Below are positions 7,810-14,895 of a stretch of 64,000 nt of DNA, piece by piece. The notes under the pieces were generated by a model, which did no database searches, was not told where the DNA came from, and worked only from the letters and a program-made list of their open reading frames with translations. The DNA is from Pseudonocardia kunmingensis (GTDB taxonomy: Bacteria > Actinomycetota > Actinomycetes > Mycobacteriales > Pseudonocardiaceae), in NCBI RefSeq assembly GCF_006716445.1, contig NZ_VFPA01000007.1, positions 62,001-126,000 on the forward strand. Reading direction: 5' to 3'. Position 1 is the first letter of the stretch, and each line of letters opens with the position of its first letter. A program made the translations under genes and the position numbers.

Positions 7810-8859
7810 TCAGTAGAACTCCACCGTGTTCACCACGTTGCGCAACGGCAGCCCGTCCAGCAGGCGGGTGGCGTTGTCGGCGAACAGCTCCGCGATCCGA
7901 CGGCCCTCCGCGGGTGTGAGCGTGGCGTTGTGCGGGCTGATCAGCACGTTCGGCAGGTCCCAGAGCGGGCTGGCGGCGTCCAGCGGCTCCACGGTGAACA
8001 CGTCGAGCGCGGCGAAGCCGATCCGCCCGTCGCGCAGGGCGCCCACCAGCGCGTCCTCGTCGACGACGGTGCCGCGGCCGACGTTGACCAGCGTGGTGCC
8101 GGGCCGGACGGCGGCGAGCACCTCGGCGCTCACCAGCTTCTCGGTGGCCGCGGTGCCGGGCAGCGTGACGACGATGCCGTCGACCCGGCCGACCACGGCG
8201 GCGAGCTCGGAAGGGTGCACGAGCTCGGCGACCCCGTCGACCGGCTCACCGCGGCGGCTCGTGCCGATCACCCGGGTGCCGAACGCCGAGAGGATCCGGG
8301 CCACCTCGCGCCCGATCCCACCGAGCCCGACCACCAGCACGGTCTGCTCGCGCAGCTGCCCCATCAGCCACCGGTGCGGCCACTCGTGCCGTGCGGCGTC
8401 GGCCTGCAGGCGCGGCACGTTCTTGGCCCCGGCGAGCAGGCCGAGCAGCGCGTACTCGGCGAGCGGACCGGAGTGGACCCCGGCCGAGGTGGTGAACGTG
8501 ACGCGGGCGAGCTGCTCGGCGGACAGGCCGGCGGCCTTCACCTGCGCACCCCCGCCCGCAGCCATCGTGTGCACCCAGCGCAGACCGGGGTTGGCCTCGA
8601 CGGCCCGCCGCAGCACCCCCGGGTCCTCACCGGGGATGCCGTAGAGCGCGTCGGCACCGGCGATGATGTCCTCGAACCGCCGCTGCCGCGCGGCGTCGCG
8701 GACGAAGGACGGGTCGCCGTGGTGGTCGGCCGGGTAGCGCTCGGGCGGGAGCAGCTCCTGGTCGCGCACCATCTCCAGCCGCGGCTCGAGCCCCTCCACC
8801 AGCCGGCACAGCTCCTCGCCCAACGGCGTCACGACGCCGACCCGCAACCGCTCCCCCAA
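7810..8859 (-). CDS. D-isomer-specific 2-hydroxyacid dehydrogenase
   Basis: A 349-residue NAD(P)-dependent dehydrogenase of the D-2-hydroxyacid family. The nucleotide motif VVGLGGIGREVARIL lies in the middle, followed by the conserved strand VNVGRGTVVDEDALVGALRDG (split here by the usual catalytic Arg region), Glu in FTVEPL and the C-terminal SPHNA histidine motif. It would interconvert a 2-keto acid and a D-2-hydroxy acid; the substrate is not evident. The start is TTG 8859, chosen because AGGAGGGG lies eight bases upstream; the overlapping GTG is out of frame. It converges on boxB with a 15-base gap. Confidence 0.88.
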   Translation of the reverse strand: MGERLRVGVVTPLGEELCRLVEGLEPRLEMVRDQELLPPERYPADHHGDPSFVRDAARQRRFEDIIAGADALYGIPGEDPGVLRRAVEANPGLRWVHTMAAGGGAQVKAAGLSAEQLARVTFTTSAGVHSGPLAEYALLGLLAGAKNVPRLQADAARHEWPHRWLMGQLREQTVLVVGLGGIGREVARILSAFGTRVIGTSRRGEPVDGVAELVHPSELAAVVGRVDGIVVTLPGTAATEKLVSAEVLAAVRPGTTLVNVGRGTVVDEDALVGALRDGRIGFAALDVFTVEPLDAASPLWDLPNVLISPHNATLTPAEGRRIAELFADNATRLLDGLPLRNVVNTVEFY

Positions 8860-8887
8860 CGAGCACTCCCCTCCTGTACGTGACCGG

Positions 8888-9550
8888 TCAGTCGTCCTCC
8901 GCCGCGTCCTCGGCCGCTTCCTCCGCCTCCTCCGCGGCGTCCTCCAGCTCGTCGGCCGTGAGCTCCCCCGGGCGCACCACGTCGACGCTGCCGAACAGGG
9001 CCGTGACGTCCACGGCGACCTCGGGTCCCGGGCCGGTGCAGGCCGCCCCGCACTCGGCGCTGCCGAAGACCGCAGGCCCGCTGATGCTCGCCCGCATGCC
9101 CTCGGGCACCACGACCTTGACGCTGCCGAACAGCGCGCCCACCTCGACCTGGGTCTGCTCCGGCCCGACGCTGACCTCCCGGCTGCCCATCACCGCCGTG
9201 GCGTCGTCGGCCATGAGCACCTGCCCGCCGAGGAACAGCGCCACGCCGGCGACGGCCACGCCGATCGCGCCGCTGGTGAGCCGCTGCGCGAGGCTCTTGC
9301 GCTCGCCCTCGTCGGGCGCGGGCTCGGGGACGGCGACGGTGGGCGCCTCGTCCGGCGCCGGCCGGTAGGCGGGCAGGTCCTCGACCAGCGCGTCGAGCTC
9401 CTTCTGGGTGCGGGCCGCCCAGCACTGCGCCGCGCGTTCGTCGTACTCGGTGAGCGTGAGCACGCCGTCGCCGTGCGCCTGCTGCAGGTGCGCGTCGATC
9501 GCGCGGCGTTCACGGTCGCCGATGCGAAGCTCGGGCCGGGGTTCGTCCAC
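8888..9550 (-). CDS. DUF1707 domain protein with one membrane segment
   Basis: The N-terminus carries the DUF1707 (SHOCT-like) motif LRIGDRERRAIDAHLQQAH followed by LTLTEYDERAAQCWAA. Next come a linker rich in Pro and Glu, one transmembrane helix (GVAVAGVALFLGG), an external beta-rich part repeating the phrase ALFGSVKVV / ALFGSVDVV as in the LiaF/YvqF C-terminal family, and a very acidic Glu/Ala tail. The start is GTG 9550, ahead of PRPELRIGD. The role is unknown; such proteins are common actinobacterial envelope proteins. About 220 residues. Confidence 0.75.
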   Translation of the reverse strand: MDEPRPELRIGDRERRAIDAHLQQAHGDGVLTLTEYDERAAQCWAARTQKELDALVEDLPAYRPAPDEAPTVAVPEPAPDEGERKSLAQRLTSGAIGVAVAGVALFLGGQVLMADDATAVMGSREVSVGPEQTQVEVGALFGSVKVVVPEGMRASISGPAVFGSAECGAACTGPGPEVAVDVTALFGSVDVVRPGELTADELEDAAEEAEEAAEDAAEDD

Positions 9551-9626
9551 GCCCCCATAGTGCAGCACCACACGGCCACACCGGTCACCCGTGCCCGGCC
9601 GCGGTGCCGGCCTCCCGCGACCCGGA

Positions 9627-9821
9627 TCAGCTGCGGCTGATCGCGGGCTTCCTCGCGGAGCCGACGGACCCGCCGCCTGCGCCACCACCCTCCTCGGTGG
9701 GTGGGCGCGGGAGCGGCACCACGAGCAGCAGCGGCAGCTGACCGGGCTCGGGGCGGCTGGGCCGGCGCACGTGGGCGACGACCCAGCCGGTGCTGCGCGG
9801 ATGCCCGTGCACGAACGACAT
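9627..9821 (-). CDS. Small actinobacterial protein of 64 residues
   Basis: A short frame starts at ATG 9821 directly after a strong GGAGGTGG ribosome site. It begins MSFVHGHPRSTGWVVAHVRR and ends in a Gly-rich tail. The GHxRSTGWVxxHxRR pattern resembles small actinobacterial proteins of unknown function (recollection, not verified), and nearly every codon ends in G or C. It fills the otherwise empty space between the DUF1707 gene and the methyltransferase. The function is unknown; it might instead be a chance frame, but the ribosome site argues against that. Confidence 0.55.
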   Translation of the reverse strand: MSFVHGHPRSTGWVVAHVRRPSRPEPGQLPLLLVVPLPRPPTEEGGGAGGGSVGSARKPAISRS

Positions 9822-9886
9822 CTCCACCACCTCCACCCCGGAGCACACCACAGCCCTCCGACAGTTCCGGCTCCTAGGATCGCGGA

Positions 9887-10510
9887 GTGACGCCGCCCGC
9901 CATTCGGTTCGATGCCGCCGCCGACACCTACGACGACGACCCGCACCACCTGGGCATCGCCCGGGAGCTGGTCGACGGGTTGCGCACCGCGGCCCGTCCC
10001 CGGCTGGTCGTCGACGTCGCCACGGGCACCGGGTTCGCCGCCTTCGCCGCGCTGGAGGCGCTCGACCCGCAGCACGTCGTCGCGGTCGACGTCTCGGCGC
10101 GGATGCTCGAGAGGGCGGCGGCGAAGGCACCCGCGGGCGACCCGGACGGGCGGATCGAGTGGCGGGAGGCTCCCGCCGTACCCCTCGAGCTGCCCGACGG
10201 CGCCGCCGACGTGGTGCTCTGCGCCTCCGCACTGCACCTGATCGGCGCCACCGCCCCGCCCGAGTGGCGCCGGGTCCTGCGCCCGGGTGGCCGGGCCGCG
10301 TTCAGCATCCCGGTGGCCGCGGACTTCCAGCCCTCCCCCGAGTTCCGGGAGGCGCTGCCCAGCGACCTCGCCGTCCCCGCCGACGAGGCCGGCGCCGAGC
10401 ACATCGCCCGTGCCGCGGGGCTCGTCCCGGTGGCGGTACGCAGGACCGCGCCGGTGTCGGCGGAACGGCCGCGCCGGTCGTTCCTGGTGTGGGCGCAGGT
10501 GCCGCGGTGA
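9887..10510 (+). CDS. Class I SAM-dependent methyltransferase
   Basis: A 207-residue methyltransferase of the Methyltransf_11/25 type. SAM motif I is LVVDVATGTGFAAF near residues 40-53, the acidic loop is VVAVDVSARML, and motif III is VLRPGGRAAFSIP. The start is GTG 9887 after CGGAG. The stop overlaps the start of the MOSC gene in GTGA, so the two are coupled. The substrate cannot be told from the sequence. Confidence 0.82.
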   Translation: MTPPAIRFDAAADTYDDDPHHLGIARELVDGLRTAARPRLVVDVATGTGFAAFAALEALDPQHVVAVDVSARMLERAAAKAPAGDPDGRIEWREAPAVPLELPDGAADVVLCASALHLIGATAPPEWRRVLRPGGRAAFSIPVAADFQPSPEFREALPSDLAVPADEAGAEHIARAAGLVPVAVRRTAPVSAERPRRSFLVWAQVPR

Positions 10511-11376
10511 GCGAGCGCGGGCGAGCGAACCATCGACGCAGCGGCGTGCGGGTCGTCGGGCTGCACACCTACCCGATCAAGGGCTGCGCCGGCACCGCGC
10601 TCACCACCGCGCGGCTCACGCCCGCCGGGCTCGCCCACGACCGGTCCTTCATGGTCACCGACGAGCGGGGCGTCTTCCGCAGCCAGCGCCGGGACCCGCT
10701 GCTCGCGGCGATCCGCCCCGAGGTCGCGGACGACGGGCGGGTGCTGGTGCTGCGCGCGGCGGGCGCCGACGCCCTGCGGATCCCGGTGGACGTCGACGCG
10801 CCGCGGCGTCCGGTCGAGCTGTTCGGCCGGCCGTTCCGGGGCATCGACCAGGGTGACGCCGTCGCCGGCTGGCTCTCCGCCGTGCTGGGCACGGCGAGCC
10901 GCCTGGTGCGGGTGCCACCGGAGCACGACCGCGTCACCGACGGCGAGACGCCCGGGACGTGCGGGTACGCCGACAGCGGCGCGCTGCTCCTGGTGAGCCG
11001 CGCGTCGCTCGACGAGCTGAACCGGCGGATCACCGAGCGGGGCGCGGCGGCGGTGCCGATGGAGCGGTTCCGCCCGAACGTCGTGGTCGACGGCTGGAGC
11101 GACCCGCACGTCGAGGACGGGGCCAGGGACGTGCGGATCGGCGCCACGGAGCTCGCGTTCGCCAAGCTCGCCATCCGGTGCGCGGTGACGCTGGTCGACC
11201 AGCAGAGCGGCGAGCGCGCCGGCCCCGAACCGCTGCGGACGCTGGCCGACTACCGCCGCGTGACCGACGCGGGAGTCGCGTTCGGCGCGAAGTTCTCGGT
11301 GCGCCGCACGGGCGACCTGGACGTCGGCGAGGCGGTGCACGTCGACCGGTGGGCGGACGCGCCGGTCAGCGCGTAG
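10507..11376 (+). CDS. MOSC domain protein (YcbX/mARC-like)
   Basis: A 289-residue protein with an N-terminal MOSC beta-barrel domain (VVGLHTYPIKGCAGTALTTA) and a C-terminal MOSC domain ending in the conserved AIRCAVTLVDQQSGER segment, whose Cys is the expected molybdenum ligand. Relatives bind sulfurated molybdenum cofactor and reduce N-hydroxylated compounds or transfer sulfur. The start GTG 10507 overlaps the upstream methyltransferase by four bases. The first dozen residues come from a repeat-like TGAGCG element. Its 3' end overlaps the convergent membrane-protein gene by 11 bases. Confidence 0.85.
   Translation: MSERGRANHRRSGVRVVGLHTYPIKGCAGTALTTARLTPAGLAHDRSFMVTDERGVFRSQRRDPLLAAIRPEVADDGRVLVLRAAGADALRIPVDVDAPRRPVELFGRPFRGIDQGDAVAGWLSAVLGTASRLVRVPPEHDRVTDGETPGTCGYADSGALLLVSRASLDELNRRITERGAAAVPMERFRPNVVVDGWSDPHVEDGARDVRIGATELAFAKLAIRCAVTLVDQQSGERAGPEPLRTLADYRRVTDAGVAFGAKFSVRRTGDLDVGEAVHVDRWADAPVSA
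10508..10535 (+). repeat. TGAGCG-type repeat element at a stop codon
   Basis: TGAGCGAGCGCGGGCGAGCG followed by AACCATCG closely resembles the 33-bp units at 607-672 read on the minus strand. As there, the first three bases are the stop codon of the upstream gene and the rest is translated as the variable N-terminus of the downstream gene. Confidence 0.45.
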
Positions 11377-11890
11377 GCCCACCGCGCCGGACCCGCCCCC
11401 ACGGCTTGTAGACCGCCAGCACGGTCGCGACCACCAGGGAGGTCCCGGAGACGGTCGGCGGGAAGACCAGGTTGCCCGGTTCCACCGCGGCGCCACCGCT
11501 CGCCAGCTGCCGGCCCACCTGCGCAGCCTCCTCCAGCCCCGGGCGCAGCAGCACGAGGACCAGGAGCGTCAGCACGACGTTCAGGACCAGCTTGACCAGC
11601 ACCCACCAGTACCGGACGAGCCCGTGGTGGGTACCGGCCCCGAGGACGACGCCGGTCGCCAGGCAGGCGAGCCCGCTGAGCAGGATCGGCCAGACCAGCA
11701 GGGGCAGCGCCTGGTAGCAGAGGGCGGCCAGCGCCGCGTCGGACGTGAGCAGCGGGGTGAAGACGAGCACCGCCAGCATCACGTCGAGGCCGATCCACGC
11801 ACCCGCCGCCACGATGTGCGCGACCAGCACCCCCTTGCGGGTGCGGGGGCGCATCCGCCACGACCCGGACCGCAGTGCCGACGTCGCCAC
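11366..11890 (-). CDS. Four-helix integral membrane protein of unknown function
   Basis: The 174-residue protein has a basic N-terminus and about four hydrophobic helices: GVLVAHIVAAGAWIGLDVML, LPLLVWPILLSGLACLATGV, YWWVLVKLVLNVVLTLLVLV and SGTSLVVATVLAVYKPWG. The layout recalls DUF2269-like proteins, though I cannot confirm the family. Start GTG 11890 is preceded by GAGGAGG at ideal distance, which is better than the upstream in-frame codon at 11938. It converges on and slightly overlaps the MOSC gene. Confidence 0.6.
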   Translation of the reverse strand: MATSALRSGSWRMRPRTRKGVLVAHIVAAGAWIGLDVMLAVLVFTPLLTSDAALAALCYQALPLLVWPILLSGLACLATGVVLGAGTHHGLVRYWWVLVKLVLNVVLTLLVLVLLRPGLEEAAQVGRQLASGGAAVEPGNLVFPPTVSGTSLVVATVLAVYKPWGRVRRGGPTR

Positions 11891-12000
11891 GGCTCCTCCT
11901 CTGCATCGGTCGTCCCATCGTGGCGGCGCGGGGCGCACCGCGCGTCCCGGCAGGGACGGAGGTGCGGCTGCGCTCGCCGGGGTAGGGCCGCCGCGCGCGG

Positions 12001-12018
12001 TACCTCGGGCGGCGTAGC
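12001..12018 (+). promoter_or_regulatory. 18-bp box upstream of the histidine kinase, copy 1
   Basis: TACCTCGGGCGGCGTAGC ends 17 bases before the kinase ATG. A 17-of-18 match occurs at 13226-13243, in front of the DoxX gene. With the flanking bases it is a weak inverted repeat (CTACC against GGTAG in copy 2). It is a candidate binding site for a shared regulator, possibly the response regulator missing from this locus. Confidence 0.5.
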
Positions 12019-12035
12019 TGTCCTACGGTGACCGC

Positions 12036-13220
12036 ATGCGCACCGCGGCACGTCGCGGCTGGTGGGCCGGGCCGCTCCCCACCGTCGTGCTGCCGCTCGC
12101 CGTCGGCGCCTTCTCCGTGGTCGGGACGTTCGGGGCCGCCCGCGGCCAGCCGGTCGCGCGCCCGCTGGACGCGCTGGGCGTCGCGCTGCTGCTGACCGGC
12201 GCGGCGGCGCTGGTCGTGCGGCGGCGCCACCCCACCGAGGTGCTCGCGGTGGCCGCGACCGCCGCCGGGCTCTACCTCGGCCTCGGCTACCCCTACGGCC
12301 CGGTGTTCCTGGCCTCGCTCGTGGCGTTGTGCAGCGCCGTCCTGGCCGGGCACCGCAGGGGCGCGTACGCGGTCACGGCCACGGCGTTCGTCGCCCTGCT
12401 GGTCGTGCACCTGATCCGCTTCCCCGACCAGCCGCTGCCGCTGTTCGGCGCGGGCGGCTGGCTCTCGTCGCTGGCCGTCGTGATCGCGCTGTGCGAGTGG
12501 TGGCGCGCGCGCCGGGAGCGCCTCGCCCAGGAGCAGCTGACCCGGGAGGAGACCGAGCGCAGGCGGGGCAGCGAGGAGCGGCTGCGGATCGCCCGCGACC
12601 TGCACGACTCGCTGGGCCACCACGTCAGCCTCATCAACGTGCAGGCCGGGGTCGCGCTGCACCTGATGGACGACGACCCCGAGCAGGTGCGGTTCGCGCT
12701 CGCCGCGATCAAGCAGTCCAGCGGGGAGCTGCTGCGCGAGATGCGCTCCACGCTCGGCGTCCTGCGCGGGGTGGACGAGGGCCCGCCGCGTACGCCCGTG
12801 GCCGGGCTCGCCCGGCTCGAGGACCTGCTCGCGGAGAACCGGGCCGCCGGCCTGCCCGTCGAGCTGGAGGTGGTCGGCGAACGGCGGGAGCTGCCCCCGA
12901 GCGTCGACCAGGCCGCCTACCGGATCGTGCAGGAGTCGCTCACCAACACCCGCCGCCACGCCGGCCCGGCCCGGGCCCGCGTCGCCCTGCACTACACGGG
13001 CGACGACCTGGAGGTGCGGGTCGAGGACGACGGCCCCGGCGCGCCCGCCCCGGCCGAGGCGCCAGGGGGCAACGGCCTGCCCGGGATGCGCGAGCGGGCC
13101 GCGGCGCTGGGCGGCACGCTCGACGCCGGGCCGCGCCCGACCGGCGGTTTCCGCGTGCACGCCCGGCTGCCCGCCCCGGCGTCCCGGCTCGACCCGGCCC
13201 GTGAGGGGACTACTAGCTAG
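12036..13220 (+). CDS. Orphan NarL-type sensor histidine kinase
   Basis: A 394-residue two-component sensor. About five hydrophobic segments fill residues 12-150, then a short coiled stretch leads to a HisKA_3 dimerisation/phosphoacceptor helix, ARDLHDSLGHHVSLI, with His190. The ATP-binding domain shows the N box SLTNTRRHAG and G boxes DDGPGA and GNGLPGMRERAAALGG. Kinases of this class phosphorylate LuxR/NarL response regulators, but no regulator gene is adjacent. The gene ends inside a CTAGCTAGCTAG tract, and copies of an 18-bp box lie just before and just after it. The signal sensed is unknown. Confidence 0.88.
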   Translation: MRTAARRGWWAGPLPTVVLPLAVGAFSVVGTFGAARGQPVARPLDALGVALLLTGAAALVVRRRHPTEVLAVAATAAGLYLGLGYPYGPVFLASLVALCSAVLAGHRRGAYAVTATAFVALLVVHLIRFPDQPLPLFGAGGWLSSLAVVIALCEWWRARRERLAQEQLTREETERRRGSEERLRIARDLHDSLGHHVSLINVQAGVALHLMDDDPEQVRFALAAIKQSSGELLREMRSTLGVLRGVDEGPPRTPVAGLARLEDLLAENRAAGLPVELEVVGERRELPPSVDQAAYRIVQESLTNTRRHAGPARARVALHYTGDDLEVRVEDDGPGAPAPAEAPGGNGLPGMRERAAALGGTLDAGPRPTGGFRVHARLPAPASRLDPAREGTTS

Positions 13221-13227
13221 CTAGCTA
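13212..13227. repeat. CTAG tandem tract, left copy
   Basis: ACTAGCTAGCTAGCTA provides stop codons in several frames and supplies the kinase stop at 13218-13220. A 14-base match occurs at 14373-14386. CTAG is rare in sequence this GC-rich, so two tracts 1.2 kb apart are notable. Confidence 0.7.
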
Positions 13228-13243
13228 CCTCGGGCGGGGTAGC
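13226..13243 (+). promoter_or_regulatory. 18-bp box upstream of DoxX gene, copy 2
   Basis: TACCTCGGGCGGGGTAGC differs from the box at 12001-12018 at one position. It lies 118 bases before the DoxX ATG and directly after the CTAG tract. It probably marks the DoxX promoter region and suggests shared control with the kinase gene. Confidence 0.45.
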
Positions 13244-13361
13244 GGCCGGTGTCCCGCGTCCCCTGCAGCGGTAGGGGTGGTGCCCCCCGCGGACCGACGA
13301 CGGAGGAGGTCCCGGCGCCGAGGCTGGGTCCCGTTCGCAGGACACCACCGAGGAGGACCCG

Positions 13362-13865
13362 ATGCACGCTCCGACCCGACCCCACCCCCAGCTCCCCCGG
13401 CCCGTCCGCACCGACCCCGTGGTCGCGCTGGACGAGCGCGTCCGCGGCGTGCTCCGCAGGCGGGGGCCCGACCTGATGCGCTGGACCCTGGCACTGGTGT
13501 TCGTGTGGTTCGGCGCCCTCAAGGTCGCGAACGTGACGCCGGTGGCCCAGCTGGTCGCGGACACGCTGGCCTTCGTGCCGGTCCCGGCCGCGGTGGTGCT
13601 GCCCGCGCTCGGCGTGTTCGAGATCGTCGCAGGCGTCGTGCTCGCGGTCGGGCGGATGCTGCGTCCGGTGCTCGCGGTGCTGACCGGGCACCTGGCCGGC
13701 ACGTTCCTGGTGCTGATCACCCAGCCGCACGTCGCGTTCCAGGACGGCAACCCGCTGCTGCTCACCACCGAGGGCGAGTTCGTCGTGAAGAACTTGGTGC
13801 TGATCGCCGGCATGCTGCTGGTGGCCGCCGCGCTGCCCCCGGTGCGCCGCGGGGTGCAGCGCTGA
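13362..13865 (+). CDS. DoxX-like membrane protein
   Basis: A 167-residue protein with four transmembrane helices in the DoxX/DUF417-like arrangement: MRWTLALVFVWFGALKVA, VVLPALGVFEIVAGVVLAVG, VLAVLTGHLAGTFLVLIT and VVKNLVLIAGMLLVAAAL. The FGALKV and FEI segments are typical of the family, which is linked to quinone or thiol redox functions in membranes. ATG 13362 follows GAGGAGG at good spacing. It stands alone on the plus strand behind the 18-bp box shared with the upstream kinase. Confidence 0.8.
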   Translation: MHAPTRPHPQLPRPVRTDPVVALDERVRGVLRRRGPDLMRWTLALVFVWFGALKVANVTPVAQLVADTLAFVPVPAAVVLPALGVFEIVAGVVLAVGRMLRPVLAVLTGHLAGTFLVLITQPHVAFQDGNPLLLTTEGEFVVKNLVLIAGMLLVAAALPPVRRGVQR

Positions 13866-13882
13866 CCGCCCCGCAGGACTCG

Positions 13883-13909
13883 GCCGGCTCACCCGGGGGG
13901 TGGGCCGGC
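13883..13909. terminator. GC-rich hairpin between convergent genes
   Basis: GCCGGCTCACCC (13883-13894) and GGGTGGGCCGGC (13898-13909) form a 12-bp stem with one mismatch and a three-base loop. It lies between the convergent ends of the DoxX gene and the next minus-strand gene. There is no T tract, so termination is only inferred. Confidence 0.4.
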
Positions 13910-14314
13910 CGCCGGCGTGAGCGTGTTGATCCAGAGGTCCAGCTCGTCGCGCACCGACCGGAGCGCCGCCGTCTTCCGTCGCAGCTCCCCGATCGCCGGG
14001 TGGCACGGGACCGGGACCCGGGCGGTGGCCCGCAGCAGCCGGTGGTGCCCCAGCACCACGTCCGACACCTGCCGCTCCAGCGATCCCTCCCCGGCGTACG
14101 GCGCGAAGTCGAGCGACCAGCGCCACAACCGGCGGTACTCGCCCGCGATGCGCACGCCGTCCGGCGCGGGCTCCCCGGTGCCCTGCTCCCCGGAGTCCTG
14201 CAGCACGGCCTCGGCGCACCCCTCGAGCAGGAGCGCCTGGTCGGCGACGGCGAGCAGGCCGAGCAGGTCGGCGAGCACGCGTTCGGGCCGGTCGGCCGGC
14301 TGCCGGCTCGTCAT
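13889..14314 (-). CDS. Uncharacterised 141-residue helical protein
   Basis: Start ATG 14314 has GAGGTG seven bases upstream. The product begins MTSRQPADRPERVLADLLGL and is predicted mostly helical, with conserved-looking segments RLWRWSLDFAPYAGEGSLER, SDVVLGHHRLLRATARV and KTAALRSVRDELDLWINTL. There is no signal peptide or membrane helix. I do not recognise the family. Its 3' end overlaps the hairpin at 13883-13909. It is separated from the next minus-strand gene by the second CTAG tract. Confidence 0.6.
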   Translation of the reverse strand: MTSRQPADRPERVLADLLGLLAVADQALLLEGCAEAVLQDSGEQGTGEPAPDGVRIAGEYRRLWRWSLDFAPYAGEGSLERQVSDVVLGHHRLLRATARVPVPCHPAIGELRRKTAALRSVRDELDLWINTLTPAAGPPPG

Positions 14315-14372
14315 CGCGCTCACCTCATCGTGACGGGATCGGACGAGCGTAGTGCTTCTCACCGCAAGTACA

Positions 14373-14386
14373 ACTAGCTAGCTAGC
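14373..14386. repeat. CTAG tandem tract, right copy
   Basis: ACTAGCTAGCTAGC repeats 14 bases of the tract at 13212-13227 in direct orientation. Read on the minus strand it supplies the stop codon of the cupin gene (14382-14384). The two tracts thus end two genes that point at each other and bracket the DoxX segment. Confidence 0.7.
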
Positions 14387-14861
14387 CCTCTGGGGGCAGC
14401 GGGCCCAGCGCCACCAGCCCGTAGCGCTCCCCCAGCTCCCGCACCGGGTCGGGGCCGAGGGTGCCGGCCTCGTGCGCCGCGTGCACGTCGCGGAAGAAGC
14501 CCTCGGTGCCGCCCGGGACGAACAAGGTGATCTTGCGTCCGCCGTCGGAGACGCAGCGCATGCCGTGCGCGGCGCCCGCCGGCACGAACACGAACGCGCC
14601 CCGCCCCGCGGTGAACCAGCGGCCGTCGACGTAGTACCGGTAGCTGCCCTCCAGCACGTACCACGCCTCGGCCACGTCGTGCCGGTGCGTGATCGTGGCG
14701 AACCCCGGACGGTCGACGCCCACGACGAGGCCGAAGAGCCCGCCGGTGCTCTCCCGGCTGGCCTTCACCAGCATCTCGCTGCCCTCGGGCACGAACCCGG
14801 GCTCGCCTTCGTGCGCTCCCAGCACGAACGGCACCGACCCGTCCCGTCCGTCGGTCGTCAT
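14382..14861 (-). CDS. Cupin domain protein
   Basis: The 159-residue protein is a single-domain cupin. The first motif is seen as ITHRHDVAEAWYVLEGSYRYYVDG and the second as GAFVFVPAGAAHGMRCVSDG (each in shortened form of the usual G(X)5HXH(X)3-4E and G(X)5PXG(X)2H pattern). Metal-binding His and Glu residues are present. The enzymatic or sugar-binding role is unknown. The gene ends in the CTAG tract. Confidence 0.78.
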   Translation of the reverse strand: MTTDGRDGSVPFVLGAHEGEPGFVPEGSEMLVKASRESTGGLFGLVVGVDRPGFATITHRHDVAEAWYVLEGSYRYYVDGRWFTAGRGAFVFVPAGAAHGMRCVSDGGRKITLFVPGGTEGFFRDVHAAHEAGTLGPDPVRELGERYGLVALGPLPPEG

Positions 14862-14895
14862 CAGGCCCCCCAGCCGCGCGCCGCCTCCCGCGATG

